From positions 21,858,558-21,922,557 of the forward strand of contig CM029376.1 in the NCBI GenBank assembly GCA_017165825.1: DNA of 64,000 bases. The letters run 5' to 3'. Made by a program: the position numbers and the translations under genes. How positions within the stretch are numbered: the first letter of the stretch is position 1; each line of letters begins with the position of its first letter. Of this stretch, positions 25,896 through 37,566 are shown in pieces. The stretch comes from Hepsetus odoe (Eukaryota > Chordata > Actinopteri > Characiformes > Hepsetidae). The notes below the pieces were generated by a model, which saw only the letters and a program-made list of their open reading frames with translations, had not been told where the DNA came from and did no database searches.

Positions 25896-26448
25896 CCCTC
25901 TGGACATTTTATAATCTTATATTCTATTATTGAGTTTGGTAATTATTTAAAAAGAAATGAGTTTTTATATCCAACATGGGAAGAAAACAGTGTGACTGAG
26001 TATGCAGCAACCTGAAGCTTTTTCCCTGAGCAGCAGCTGTGTGCCACCATGCCCTCAGCAGGACTGTTTATCATTCATGGTGCCGCTCCTTCGAACACTT
26101 CCCAAAAATTGTTCACTGGCTCTGAGCAAATCGTCAAAATGTCAAAAGTGGCAACATTTGCAGAAGAGTGACGGCTCCGGGTTAACAAGCTGCCTGCATG
26201 TCACAGCAGTGGAATATCAAAATGAACGCATCTCCTGGAGCACTTCCTGACAAGCTGCTCCACAACTCACAGTTCAAAGGTGAGAATGCATAACCATGTA
26301 AAGGTCTGTGAACGGTGCTTGGTGACGGTTATTCTAGCAGAAAATCAGCAGCTATTTGGCACAACAAATTGTGCAGTTTTACGTCTTACTGCTTCATGCC
26401 GTTTTTGACATCATACAGACAACGTACCAGCATATCTGCTTACAACAG

Positions 26449-26708
26449 TGGTGGCACAGCGGTGGCCTAGTGGTTACGGACTAAGGCCTAGGATTAGAAG
26501 GTCCTGGGTTTGAATCCTGGACCAGTAGGTTGTCTTGAGGTACCATTGAGCAAGGTACTGTCCCCATCACTGCTCCCCGGGCCCTTTAAATAGCTGCTCC
26601 CTGCTCCGTGTGTGTGTATGGGTGTGTGTGTGTGTAAAAAGCAGAGGCATCATTTCACCATGTTTCACTGTGCTGTGCTTCACAGTGGAAAATATTCACT
26701 TTCACTTC
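26449..26708 (+). mobile_element. tRNA-derived SINE (family A), near full length
   Basis: Best copy of the family in the window: A-box region ggtggcctagtggtt, B-box ggtttgaatcc, then ttgtcttgaggtaccattgag, a short (GT)n, and a tail ending in attcactttcacttc. Confidence 0.85.
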
Positions 26709-29472
26709 AGTGTTTTAGAATTGCCAGCTGGTAAACACACACCACATACACACACAGAGAGGAAAACTCTTATGACCCATACTTAACGCTGTTTCATTTT
26801 CGCTGACTCACAAAAAAATGACATGCAGCAGACTGGACAGCGCATTCATGTGGGCCGTGCAATCTGAGGATAAAAATACTAACATGACGGAAGCTTAAAA
26901 GGTCAAGATGCTTCCATCACACATGTGCAGGCTTGGTCTGTTCCAACTATAATCCAAATTAAATGACTTTGTTTTTATTATTTAACATGGATGCATTTGG
27001 GAGAATGTGTTTAAAGTCAGATTAGTTCAGGTTTTTTTCCCCCCTTTGCTAGGCTGCGTATTTTATAAGCAGAATAAAAAGAAAGGAACCATGATATTTT
27101 TAATTTGATACTTAAAGTTGATGCAAATTCCAACGTATAATTCTGAATAAATATGCTTGCTCATTGATTCGATGTGCACTTTGTTGTTTTAAATAATTTA
27201 TTATATAAACTTTACCCAGCTGTGGGAGGCTGCAAACACCTTGGATAACTTTCACTATGGCTGGAGGATGATAGTATGGATATGCACTGAAATAATAAAA
27301 AAGCAAAGGGTCTTTAAAAACATAAATTAAAGCATTTGCCTGGACTAGCATAAGATGACTGTACTGTTGGTTCAGTTCATATCATGGTATTGAAGCTTTC
27401 CATGGTTTTGGATGCGTGTAAATAGTTATAGGATGTTTTTAATTTTTTTATTGTTTTACAAATGTTGCAGTGATACAATTATTGCATGAATGTAGCCTTC
27501 GTCTGCCTCACATTTCTTTGAACACCAATATTAGTCAAAAATATATTTGTTAACAACTAAAAGAATTAGCAAATCCAGATCTTCTAGTTTGCAAAAGCTG
27601 ATTTGATTTGATAGACACCTTTGCTGCCTCACTGAGGTGTTTGTTATGCCAGAGGAGAAACGATCCCTCTCATGCAGATATGACGCAAGCACAAAAGGGC
27701 CACAGCAGTTTTGGATTATATTAAGCCAAAGAAGCTCTTAATAAAAAATGAAAAAAAAGAAAAAAAGAGACGGCTAGATTGTTTCTAAATAATACACCAT
27801 TAGTGTTCAACACTCAAAAACGTGCACGAGGTGCAAAATGGGACAGCACAGCACCAGGACCATGACATGGACAGCAGGTCAGACACCTGGAGCTCTGCTT
27901 ATGAATGAGTGCCAAAGCTTCATACACAATGCAGTCAAGCATCACTGAGTGACCAATAATGCAATCCGCATGTTAAAAAAGTTAGTGGATACAGCATGAC
28001 CATACAGAACACAAAATATTGTGCAGCAGTCACACTGAGGAAAACAACTCAAGTAACAAATGCTGACATGCCCTGCTGGAAAAGCTACATGCTCTTCTCC
28101 AAGCAAAGCCCTGCAGACGAAGAACATTCTGCAGGTCTACTGTGTTAAATATAAAGCAGAGTGCATGCATAATTATCACTCAAGTCGAATCTAACACCTT
28201 TCTCTTGTCAGCAGCTCACACCTCTTCTGACACTCCGCCTGTGCACGTGCAGCAGGTCAAACCCCTGCAAATGAAAGGAGAACACTTCACTCCTATAAAA
28301 TGCATGATGTTAGCCAATGAAATCTTTGGAAACAATTAAGCACTTGTGAACTTCGCTCTAGATAAGAGCATTTGCCAAATTCTGAAAATAGAATAGTGTG
28401 TGCGCAGATACTAGGGTTGTGTGTGATACTAGTAAAATCAATCTTGAAACTGATAAACAAAATTATTGATTCTCTGTAATTTTCTATACCGAGGGGTGGA
28501 GGGGGGGGGGATTAAGAAGCATCCCATTATGAATAAAAAAAAAAAAAATGACATCAATGACAAGTTATAACAACTATGCAAAAAAAACAACAACAAAACA
28601 CTAATCTCTAATATTTGAAACAAATATCTCAAGGATTTTTTAGGTAAAAAACAAAAAGAAAACCAATAAATAAAAGGTAGGTACATCTATGAAAAATATC
28701 TTAATTTACAGAACTGCTGGGTAAAGTTATGTCAGAGGAAGGAGGGCAGCACTGTTGGGATCAATACAGTTGCAAAAGACTGTCTAGTATCTATCTATCT
28801 AAATATCAAAAATGTTTGACAATCCAAGCAGATCCCTCCTGTTTCCCCATCACCACCAATAAAGAAGTTGTTAGAAAGTTTTCTTTGTTGTTTTTTTTAA
28901 TAAACCAACTCATATTACACCACCTTTTTACTTTTCAGTGGCTGAAATGTACAGATTGGAAACATCACTAATAATCTCTAATTCAGTAACGTTTCACAGA
29001 ATGGGTGCCAAACAGACAGCAGTTTATAGTTAAGGCATCCATGGAGAACAGCAGCACATGGTCAGTCCCTGTAATCTCTACACCAGACAAGCTAGCAGCC
29101 AGACTGGCTCCTACTGCCTCTCCACACCTTTCTCATTGAGCTCATTATCATCATCATCATCATCATCATATGTCAGTTATTCAACGAGTACCTGAGTCAG
29201 GACAGCAAGGAGAGCAGCTTCATAAAATCCAGCCAAATATCTGTGTCTTCTGTAGTCCCAGTTTGACTCAGGGAGGTTCATGATCAGAAATTTACAGACG
29301 TGGGCTACAATTGTGGTTTAACACATGAAAGACCTATTAGCAGGTATTTTAAAATGAAATGGCCCCTGTCTGGGTGATTTAAAAAAAAAAAAAGAAAGAA
29401 AGAAAAGAAAAGAAAAAAACAGAGCTCAAATAAAAACTGAAAAAAGATCCAAAAAGCGTAATTTTTACTCAC

Positions 29473-29640
29473 TTTAAGCCAAGGACAGTCTCTCCCATCC
29501 TCCTGTCATCACTGTCCATCTGCTCCCCTCTACAACTCCATCTGTGGAGTCCCGCCCACATCACTGTCGTCACGGGGCGGGGCTTCGGCATGAAAGTCGC
29601 GCTGTGGTTGGCTCTCGCTCGTCCCAGGTACAGGTGGAGC
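29473..29640 (-). promoter_or_regulatory. atp2b1: Probable upstream promoter and first exon of atp2b1
   Basis: A local GC-rich island in AT-rich surroundings. On the minus strand it has AGCCAAC (CCAAT-like) near 29610, two GC boxes (CCCCGCCCC about 29574-29582 and GGGCGGG about 29551-29557), and then a donor AAA/GTGAGT at 29473/29472. This is the only CpG-rich block between atp2b1 and the next gene. Assignment to atp2b1 rests on orientation of the donor and position. Confidence 0.5.
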
Positions 29641-30299
29641 AGCAGCTGCCTCCTTTAACGAGCCCAGATCTAATTAGAGCAGGTGAAGCAGCGTAGATGC
29701 TGAGAATAAACTGTAAAGATGCAACTAGTTCATGCCTTTTTGTTCTCAGACTGGAATGATACCACCAGAGGCTAACTAGGACAGAGGGGAGAAAACAGGA
29801 AACAGGCTCATCTGCTCCACTAGGAGGCTAGACATCCCATCACATTGCTACCTAGTACATTTTGTACTGTATTCATTTCTCCAACAATTGCATTATGTGC
29901 TTACGGGAGATGAGGGAAAATAAAGGGCTTATGCACCAGGGCCCCGTCTGTTTGGTGCTTTGTGGGCAATGAAAAAGAGAATGTAGAGAATCTGCATCAG
30001 GACTATTGGTTTCTCTTTTCTGAGAAACCATAGCAATATCAAAGATCATGTCTGGTCCCACAATGCAGAGTAATCTCAAAATCATCTTATGCATGCATCA
30101 TACAGTACATTGGAAAGGAGGACTTTTTCTACACGTTGATTATTTGTGCTAATTATGGCTTATGTGTTTCATTCTCAATAGCCAGACATGCTATGTTTGC
30201 CAAAAAGTGACAAAGTTCTCGGTTGTACCGCTGTCAAGTTGGTCTAGATATTACTGTGTGTGTGTGTGTCCTCTGTCTACCTTAAATATCTTTGTCATT

Positions 30300-30520
30300 T
30301 TACTCACTCATTTTCTTGCTTGCTGCTTGTCCTGATTTGGGTCATGAGCGATGCTGGAGTTCATCCCAGCTCTCACAGGGCAAAAGGCGGGGACGTATCC
30401 TGGACAATTCACCAGTAAGTTGCAGGGCCCATGCACGGACAAACACCCTCACACATATACTTTCACCTAGTGAGTAATTTAACATCTCCAATCCAAGTGA
30501 ATTTCAGATTGTATTTCTTT
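30300..30520 (+). repeat. Decayed interspersed repeat
   Basis: The words gcttgtcctgatttgggtca, gctggagttcatcccagctc, acagggcaaaaggcggggac and cctggacaattcaccagtaa match, from memory, a very common fish dispersed repeat that runs into cacacacataca-like sequence. The class is not certain. Confidence 0.5.
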
Positions 30521-30939
30521 TTGCAGTTCAGAGGATAATTTGCTGAAGGGGATACGTTTTACTTTGTGTGGTAACATATACTTGGTTAGAGTGGATCCAG
30601 GCAGAATTACAGTTCAGATGAACAAATGTTGTGTTCTGTTTGGATTCATTCAAAAACCTTTCAAATCAGTCTGTGGCCTGTTGCGTTATCTGCAGTGTAA
30701 AAACTGAGCCCCACCTAGGTTTCCTCAGTGTGTGTGTGTGATGCATGTTCCCAAGAGTCCCGTCAGTATGCCTTAGATACTCCTGTTGTGTGTGGATTCC
30801 TGCTTGTGTTTGATCAGGAGTGGAAACCGATGTGGTGTTGTGCCGATGTTTTCTCTTGCACACTGGCACGCGAGGCGCTTAACTCCACTGCTCTGTCTCA
30901 GGGATGGTAGAGAGCATGACCTCGCTTAAACAGGATTAG

Positions 30940-30949
30940 CTATAAATAG
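30940..30949. promoter_or_regulatory. Perfect MEF2-type/TATA-like site CTATAAATAG
   Basis: The decamer fits the MEF2 consensus CTA(A/T)4TAG exactly and also resembles a TATA box. It is followed within 60 bp by a GC-rich patch (cgtggccgcggctcagctgc). It lies about 1.3 kb upstream of the presumed atp2b1 promoter. Confidence 0.35.
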
Positions 30950-31721
30950 TGCTGCCTATCCGCTAGGCTGCAGCGTGGCCGCGGCTCAGCTGCTGACTCT
31001 GATCCTCGCTCTGCGGCCTGTGAGGCTAAAGCCAGTGCCCACCTAGGCCTTCATGGACACAGACTGACCATTCCCATTGACTGCTAAGATTTTTTTTTTT
31101 TTAAAGCCTTATATATTGACATTATTCTCGAACACTGCAAAGGCAATCATTCACCAAAGACAAACAAACAACAGCAAAGGGACAAACATGAGTGCAAAAA
31201 TTGTTTATCAATAATAAAAATAAAAGGTTGTCTGTGGGCCTGAAGAGCTATGTATCAGGGGGAAAACAGGCTCATGTTGATTCTGCACTTTTAGGACTTA
31301 CAGGCTGTGCTACCAGTATGGCAGCCTCTTTTTGTATGTAGTCCTGGCTGAAAGAGTTCAGGTATTGATGTGGTTTAGCTTTATTTATCACGTTAAAAGG
31401 CCTGAAGTTGAATTCAGCATTTCTCCTTTACGATGATGGAGTTTAGTCATAGATGTGTGGGAGATGCCTGAAGACAAGCTTAACTCAAGGCTCTGCCTTA
31501 ATCCTTCTCTGTTTAGTAACTACTATTGTAGGGCCCCCGTGCCATAATAGCCCACAACACAAAAATATTTACCCATGTGTTAGTTTCAGACAAGTATTTA
31601 GCTCTCACGTGCCACTCCATGCTCCTGCATCTAAAATCAACCTGAATGCTCCAATAAAGAGTTTAACATAAATTATGTTGCAAAATCTGAAAGATGACTG
31701 GTGTAGTGCTAAAAAAAAAAA

Positions 31722-31908
31722 AAAAAAGGGGTTGTGGGTTTAAATCCTGGATCAGTAGGTTGCCCTGATGTGCCCTTGAGCACGGTAACCATCACTGCTC
31801 CCAAGGCGCTGGATCTGCCTGCCCATTGCTCCATGGGGTGTGTGCACTTCTTTGTGGTTCACAGAGTGTTGTGCTGTGTTTCACAAAGACAAATAGTCAC
31901 TTTTACTT
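31722..31908 (+). mobile_element. tRNA-derived SINE (family A), 5'-truncated
   Basis: Begins at the B-box region (gtgggtttaaatcctgg) directly after an A-run and continues with the family body gttgccctgatgtgcccttg and the tail ending in agtcacttttact. The A-box part is missing. Confidence 0.7.
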
Positions 31909-33724
31909 AGATCTAGCTTAATGGAAAATTTTGTTGTCATATGTGCAGGTGTGTTAACATATACAGAATCTGATATGCCTACAAATGTGGCTTAAATTTG
32001 ATTGTAAAGAGACCAAATTAATGTGAATTTTCTGACAGTGCAAGATGTAGCCTGTTCCTGAAAAAACAGATTGGAGGGGTTTGTCTGAGAAAAGCATTTA
32101 TTTTTGACTACTAACTTAATCAAATCACAAATTTTTAGATACTTTTTGAGGCACTGTCTGATGCTGCACTAGGTTCTAGATTTTTTTGCCGGTCCAGATC
32201 TGGGAACAGCAATGTAAGTTTAAAAAAAAAATACTGGTTGGGATTTACACTAAGTGACTGAGCCTTTCTGTCCCATTCATTGTAAACAGTGATTTCTTCA
32301 TTCAAGCCTAACCGTCCTGCGTCTCGTCACCATGAGGACAAACGAATGATGTCAAGCTTTAGTCATACACATGCGCAAGTATAACCATATGCTGTTAAAT
32401 TGTATTAAACGTGCCAACTACTGAGAATATCACCCATTAAGACTCACTGGATTGCAGTGCAGACAAATGTAAAAAACAAACTCACGCACACACAGACAAT
32501 CCCACTGCCCACAGGATTACCAACACACAGACATACCAAGATTACAGAGACGCAACACATAGATGAGCACAAATACACACACCCAGGCCCCATAGAGGGA
32601 GATTAGATGGAAACACTCACTTGCACAGAGCAAGATTACTGCGTGAACCACAGAGAGGCAGCAGAACTTCTGGGGGAATCACCCTTGTATCCATTAACAA
32701 AATTAGATGAGATGGGATGAGGTAGCTCTTCATCCTCATGACAAAACAGAATTGCTTTTTGAATCTGTGAGGTTGAGAGGTTATAATAATGTTAAAATAT
32801 AAACACTTCTTGAACTCCCAACATTCTCTTCATCTCACAAATATTCAAAGAGGGGAAGCAAATCTCTGCTTCTTACTGGGTTCTCAGTTCTAGCACAAAC
32901 TGAATGTGCCACCTTTAGCAGACTGCTGAATCTCCTGCCATCCAGCCACATGTTATCGCATTGAAATCAACCACCACAGGCACTTTTAGTTGATCAAGGT
33001 GCTCATGTTGATGAGGAGTGTCATTTAATTGGCTGCCATGGGTTGATGAGCCTCTGTGAAAATGCAATGACTGTCCCAAAAACTGTTTCATTCCATTGTG
33101 TCTCCTTTATACAACCGTTCTCTTCCAGACAGAATGGAACAGGAGACAGACACCCCCTCCTCTCTGACACATATACATGTGGAATATTGCGTGCAACACA
33201 CACACACACACACATATACACATACTGGCACAAAATAACCTCACTAATCTTCTTCTCAATGGCTTAAAGCAGCTGAAGAAGCTTAATAATTGAAGAGGAA
33301 AACAGCATCAGTGCTTTTAAGGACATATGCACACAGATTAGCCCCCTAGAACGAACAAAATAGCAAATAGTAGCAATAAAAATGCATCTCAATTCCATGT
33401 GCTGTTACAGCACATTTAAAATGCTATTTGATCCAAAAAAAATGCTGGCAAATGGAGTCAGCACAAGAGGAAAACTGCTTTCTTTATACATTTCTTGCAT
33501 CAACTGGCTAAACAATGCTTTTTGTGTTACAAGAATTTTTAATATGCATCTTTGTTAAGCACAGAGGTCTTTTCGTTTATCTAACCATTTTTGAATAATC
33601 TATGTCCAATACCATTGGTATGACATCTTTTGCCTTTAAACTATACTCCTAAGCATACAATCAAATTTTATTTCTATAGTACAGCAGCTTTAATGAATGC
33701 TTAGTTCTGCCTTGGCACAATCAT

Positions 33725-33953
33725 GGGGCAGTGGTGGCCTAGTGGTTAGGGCGTTGGCCATGTGATCGGAGGATCGGGGGTTCGAACCCCTTCCCAATGG
33801 GTTGCCCTGAGGTGCACTTGAGCAAGGTGCCGTCCCCGTCCCGCTCCTCCCTGCGATGGGCTGGCAATCTGTCCAGGGTGCGTCCCCCATCCTCGCCCTG
33901 TGTGCAATGGGTTGGACCCCGTTTGGGACAAGCGGCAGGAAATGGATGGATGG
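33725..33953 (+). mobile_element. tRNA-derived SINE (family B), near full length
   Basis: Head ggcagtggtggcctagtgg, B-box gggggttcgaacccc, body with gcgtcccccatcctcgccct, end gtttgggacaagcggcagg followed by ATGGATGGATGG. It is longer than the copy at 15387 by an internal segment around ctgcgatgggctggcaatct. Confidence 0.85.
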
Positions 33954-35394
33954 CACAGTAATGTCCACATCCAACAAATTATGCATTTTTCATATGCAGA
34001 ACCACAAATTTCACCTTGTACACATTGCATTTGCGGCAATTTGTACAGTTGTACAAGGTTTTTGCCACTAAAAACTTAAAATGTTTAATTATGTTTAAAA
34101 CATTAGAATTGTGAAATTTATGTAACCTGATAGACAACCATTTCTGGAAACCTGGTAGTCTCATTTACATGTGTTCACTCTGAAGCTGCAATGCCACCAT
34201 CATGCAAACAGAATGGTTCTAAATACTGGTCTTGGAAGACATATGTCCAGCACATTTGACTATTTCTGCTCTAACACCACCTCACTTTAAGATATGCTTG
34301 CTGCTCATCACTTGAATCATTAACTCCAATTAGGTGTCTAAAACACACAACAGTGGTTTCTCACATGTCTAGAAAACTACATGGCAAGATCTCAGTGCTG
34401 TGATCTCTAATAGACACAGCGCCTTGTCATTCCTAAAAGCCACCGAAAGGGTGTCCGTATGACAAACTAGATTATTTCTCAGAACAAATTTCTGGAAAGC
34501 TAACATGACTACTGTGAGCGCAGTGAGCACACTTTTTTGACATCTGGGAACATCTGGGGCTTCAGGATGGCTAGACCATGATAAGCAGCTGTTTAACCGA
34601 AACTTCTGATCAGATAAGATTAGTGAACTGTACATCAGCATCTTGACCTCTCTGCTTTTCTGCATTAGCAGGGGTAAAAGTTCCACTCTATTATTAATAG
34701 CAAGCAGACACATGATAAGGTCAAGTGGTTCAATTAGTTTGTGACTTTATCAGCAGCTGAAAATGTTGGTCATAATTATAGACAAGCAGTTTGGGTTATT
34801 TTCTAAGCAATGAAGAAGAAAGCTTTAGGATGCAGCAGAGTTCCATTCAAAGTAATACACGGGGTGTTGGTGAATTAAGGAGACTCACGTAATATTTGCA
34901 TTTAAACTCAGAAAGAACACTGGATCTAACCATGTCTCTCTGAGCCTGAAACCAGCGTTAAAAGAGCATAATTTTTTTTATCAGTAATGACAACCAATTG
35001 CTTTAGTTGTTTCTTCTTCTTTAACAACAACCAGCTTTTTCAGTTGTTCCGAACCAATTAAAACACTTGCAAGTTCAGAACAGAATATTAGTGACACTTG
35101 AGCAGAAGTTAGAGAATAGTTCATTATACCATCCCATATATGAAATATCAGTGCAGAAATATTAATGAACATCAATATTATAGACAGCAGCTATTAAACA
35201 TGCTGAGAGATGCTACGTTTACTATGAAGTCTTGTAGGGAACACAGCACGGCTTTGGAAGATTCTCTTTTGTTTTAGTTTTCCTTTTGACCTTACACGAT
35301 TTTATTTCTAAGCACTGTTTCCCAAGAGTGGGGATTTTATTCGAGTAAGAAAAAACTTTATCTTATCGACGGACCTAGGCTTCTCTCGTCTAAT

Positions 35395-35575
35395 AAATTG
35401 TAAAATGCGGCGGGTGTCTTGAACGCTGCACGGTTAGGGCCCTCGCTAGGCTGACTCTGCGGTGGGCGGAGTTAGGGCGACGCCATTTTTGCTGTAAGGG
35501 GAAATAACGCGCACTATTTTCTAGAGCCCTAGCTCGGCGTCTTCTCCTTTATGATTAAAAACTCGCCGATAAAAT
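35395..35575 (+). promoter_or_regulatory. Promoter/5'UTR of the SANT-like gene
   Basis: A CpG-rich block (gcggcgggtg, gcggtgggcggag) lies just before the start codon at 35576. An upstream ATG at 35551 opens a 16-codon frame that overlaps the main start out of frame and could lower translation. No TATA box is evident. Confidence 0.5.
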
Positions 35576-37566
35576 ATGGCCAGCCCTTCATATACCTATA
35601 AACGTAAGTGAAGGGTGACGGTGGATGCACCGGGTTGGGTTTAAGTGGCTGAAACTGAGTCCAGTCCCTGTTTGAGTGTGAGCTGCTGGTTAAACTGGCC
35701 TCTGTTTGTGCCCTGTAGTGACCGAGGAGGACATCAAGAACCTGATTCGTCTGCGGACAACTAACGCGGCCCTGTTCACCAGGAGGAGAAACGCAGCCAA
35801 AACAGCCTGGAGGTAACTCATCCATCAGCAACATAACGACATATTTACGCCACACTTGCAGAAATGATGATGTCAGTCATCACTGAAATAAACTGAAGCT
35901 CTAACAGGTCTTCTCCTAAATCCTGTTCCATTAACATAGAGCCAGGCTTACTTCCAGACTTCAGCATCTTTCATTAATGCTTAGACACTATCATCTCAAA
36001 AGCTTGTTTAATGCAAAAGCTTACTAGAATAATCATCTCAACACTCATTTGCTGTAATGATGCCACATTTGTATGGACTGACTGGTGTTTCCTGCCCTTC
36101 AGTGCAATTCTCAGGGAGCTGGGCTTGGAGGAGAAGGTTACAGTGGACCAGATTGCCAAAAAATGGGAAAACCTAAAAATGAAGTACAAGGTTGGGCTCC
36201 TCTAGACTTCCACTGTATTAACTGTGTTACGCTCACATGTTATTCCTGGAAGCCTTGCTGTAGTACTTTAGTATTTTCATATATCCAGTGTGTGTAGTAA
36301 CATTACCGAAGCTTTCTTTATATACCGTGCAGTGCAAAAGCCTCATGCCAACCCTTCTTCATGCTTTTTTTGCTTTTAAAGAACCAGACTTTTTTGTATT
36401 TTTCTTGTGTTGTTTGTTGAGGATCATTTCTCCAGGCTTCCTAAAGGGCAACGTTTTGGCTCTAATTTCAGTCCAGTCCTTGTACCTGACCAGTTTCAGA
36501 GGATTTTCGTTTGTTTGTTAAGCCACTCATCCTATGTATGAATCATACGAGGAGAACAAATCCATCTAACTTAAGGCCAGTGATTTAGATTACTGCTGAT
36601 TCTGAACACCGAGTGTTCTGAACCCCTTTATCTAGAACCTTTAGGAATTTTGCACCATCATTTGTTCCCATTTCTTTCATTTAATCTACTCAATAATCCA
36701 AATACAAGACATTTCAAGTGTAAAATAATATTTTTTGCACCAACAAGGCGATTTCCAAGAAAAGTGTTTGGGGGACTTTAGCACAGTACTGTACATAGTT
36801 AAATAAGTATTATTTCAAAGTCAGTTTAAATATAAATATCAATTATATAACCGTTTTCCACTTTTTTTCCACAATGTGTTTATAGGAAATAAAATTTCCT
36901 CCACCAGGCATGGAGGAGGCAGCGAGGGCGTCCCATTGGAGGTGGTTTAAAATGTTGGACGAAGCTTTAAAGGAAGAGATTACTGAGAGCAACTACCGTT
37001 CAGTGGCTTCGTCAGTGAGTGACGATGACTGTGGACCACAGGCCAGCAAAAGAATATGTCAGGTGAAAGTAGGAGGTGACATTTTAGAGTTGCTGGTGGA
37101 TGATGAAGGTATATCAGGGGTCTCTGACTCAACTGTTCTGAATCAAGAGAGACTTCTGGGTGATGAAACCCCTACACCGCTGTCCAGACTGGATACTGAG
37201 AAAATCAAACTGACCAGAGAACGCCAGCTCCTGGAGAAAGAGCATGCAGATCTGCACCGAGAGAGACTGGTTCTGGAGAGAGAGAAGGATCTGGCGGAGA
37301 GGGAGAAGATAGCACTTCAGAGAGACAGGGCACAGTTAGAGAAGGACCGGGCCACAGTGGACAGAGACAGAGCATCGCTGGACCAGGACAGAGCCCAGTT
37401 AGAGAAAGACAGGGCAGCACTAGAGAGGGACAAGGCAACGCTGGTGAGAGACAGAGAAAAACTAAATGCTATACTCCAAGACAAAAACACACCTCTAGAC
37501 ACTCCACATGAGAAGAACAGAGAGAAATTAATTCTCTTGATCGAAAGATTAATCGATAAATTTTGA
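35576..37566 (+). CDS. Unnamed Myb/SANT-like DNA-binding domain protein with heptad coiled coil
   Basis: Four exons: 35576-35603, 35719-35812, 36103-36190 and 36886-37566; total 891 nt, 296 residues, all phases matching GT-AG borders. Residues about 9-95 resemble a Myb/SANT-like (trihelix-type) domain: TEEDIKNLIRLR, a conserved W at the exon 2/3 junction, AILRELGL, AKKWENLKMKYK and HWRWFKMLDEAL. A Ser/Asp-rich linker with a basic QASKRICQVK patch follows. From about residue 170 there is a long, highly charged coiled coil containing about seven near-perfect DRAxLxx heptads. Likely a nuclear DNA-binding or chromatin-associated dimer; this is inferred from domain type. I do not recognise the gene name. 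Such domains also occur in PIF/Harbinger transposon accessory proteins, but introns and an intact frame argue for a host gene. Confidence 0.8.
36325..36791. mobile_element. Putative short mariner/Tc1-like non-autonomous element
   Basis: TA-flanked (36323-36324 and 36792-36793). The left end CCGTGCAGTGCAAAAG and the reversed right end CAGTACTGTGCTAAAG resemble each other and the ends of the element at 8390. Inner sequence does not fold back clearly. It lies in intron 3 of the SANT-like gene and carries no transposase. Confidence 0.5.

Larger units (their letters stand above)
24511..29472 (-). other. atp2b1: Long 5' intron of atp2b1
   Basis: AT-rich noncoding DNA with a (CA)n microsatellite at 24957-24987, a LINE 3' end at 25681, a SINE at 26449 and a short (ATC)n run at 29148-29169. 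No coding exon is recognisable. Regulatory elements of a broadly expressed calcium pump could lie here, but sequence alone shows none. Confidence 0.5.
29700..35394. other. Intergenic region without a recognisable gene
   Basis: It separates the divergent atp2b1 (minus) and SANT-like gene (plus). Contents are a decayed repeat at 30300-30520, a CTATAAATAG site at 30940 next to a small GC-rich patch, SINEs at 31722 and 33725, and (CA)/(GT)-rich stretches near 33195. Open frames here are short and unlike any protein I know. Confidence 0.6.

Noticed and set aside
34369..34713. 114-codon minus-strand open frame in intergenic DNA
   Set aside because: No motif, no splice context and no similarity to a known family; length is within chance for the region.
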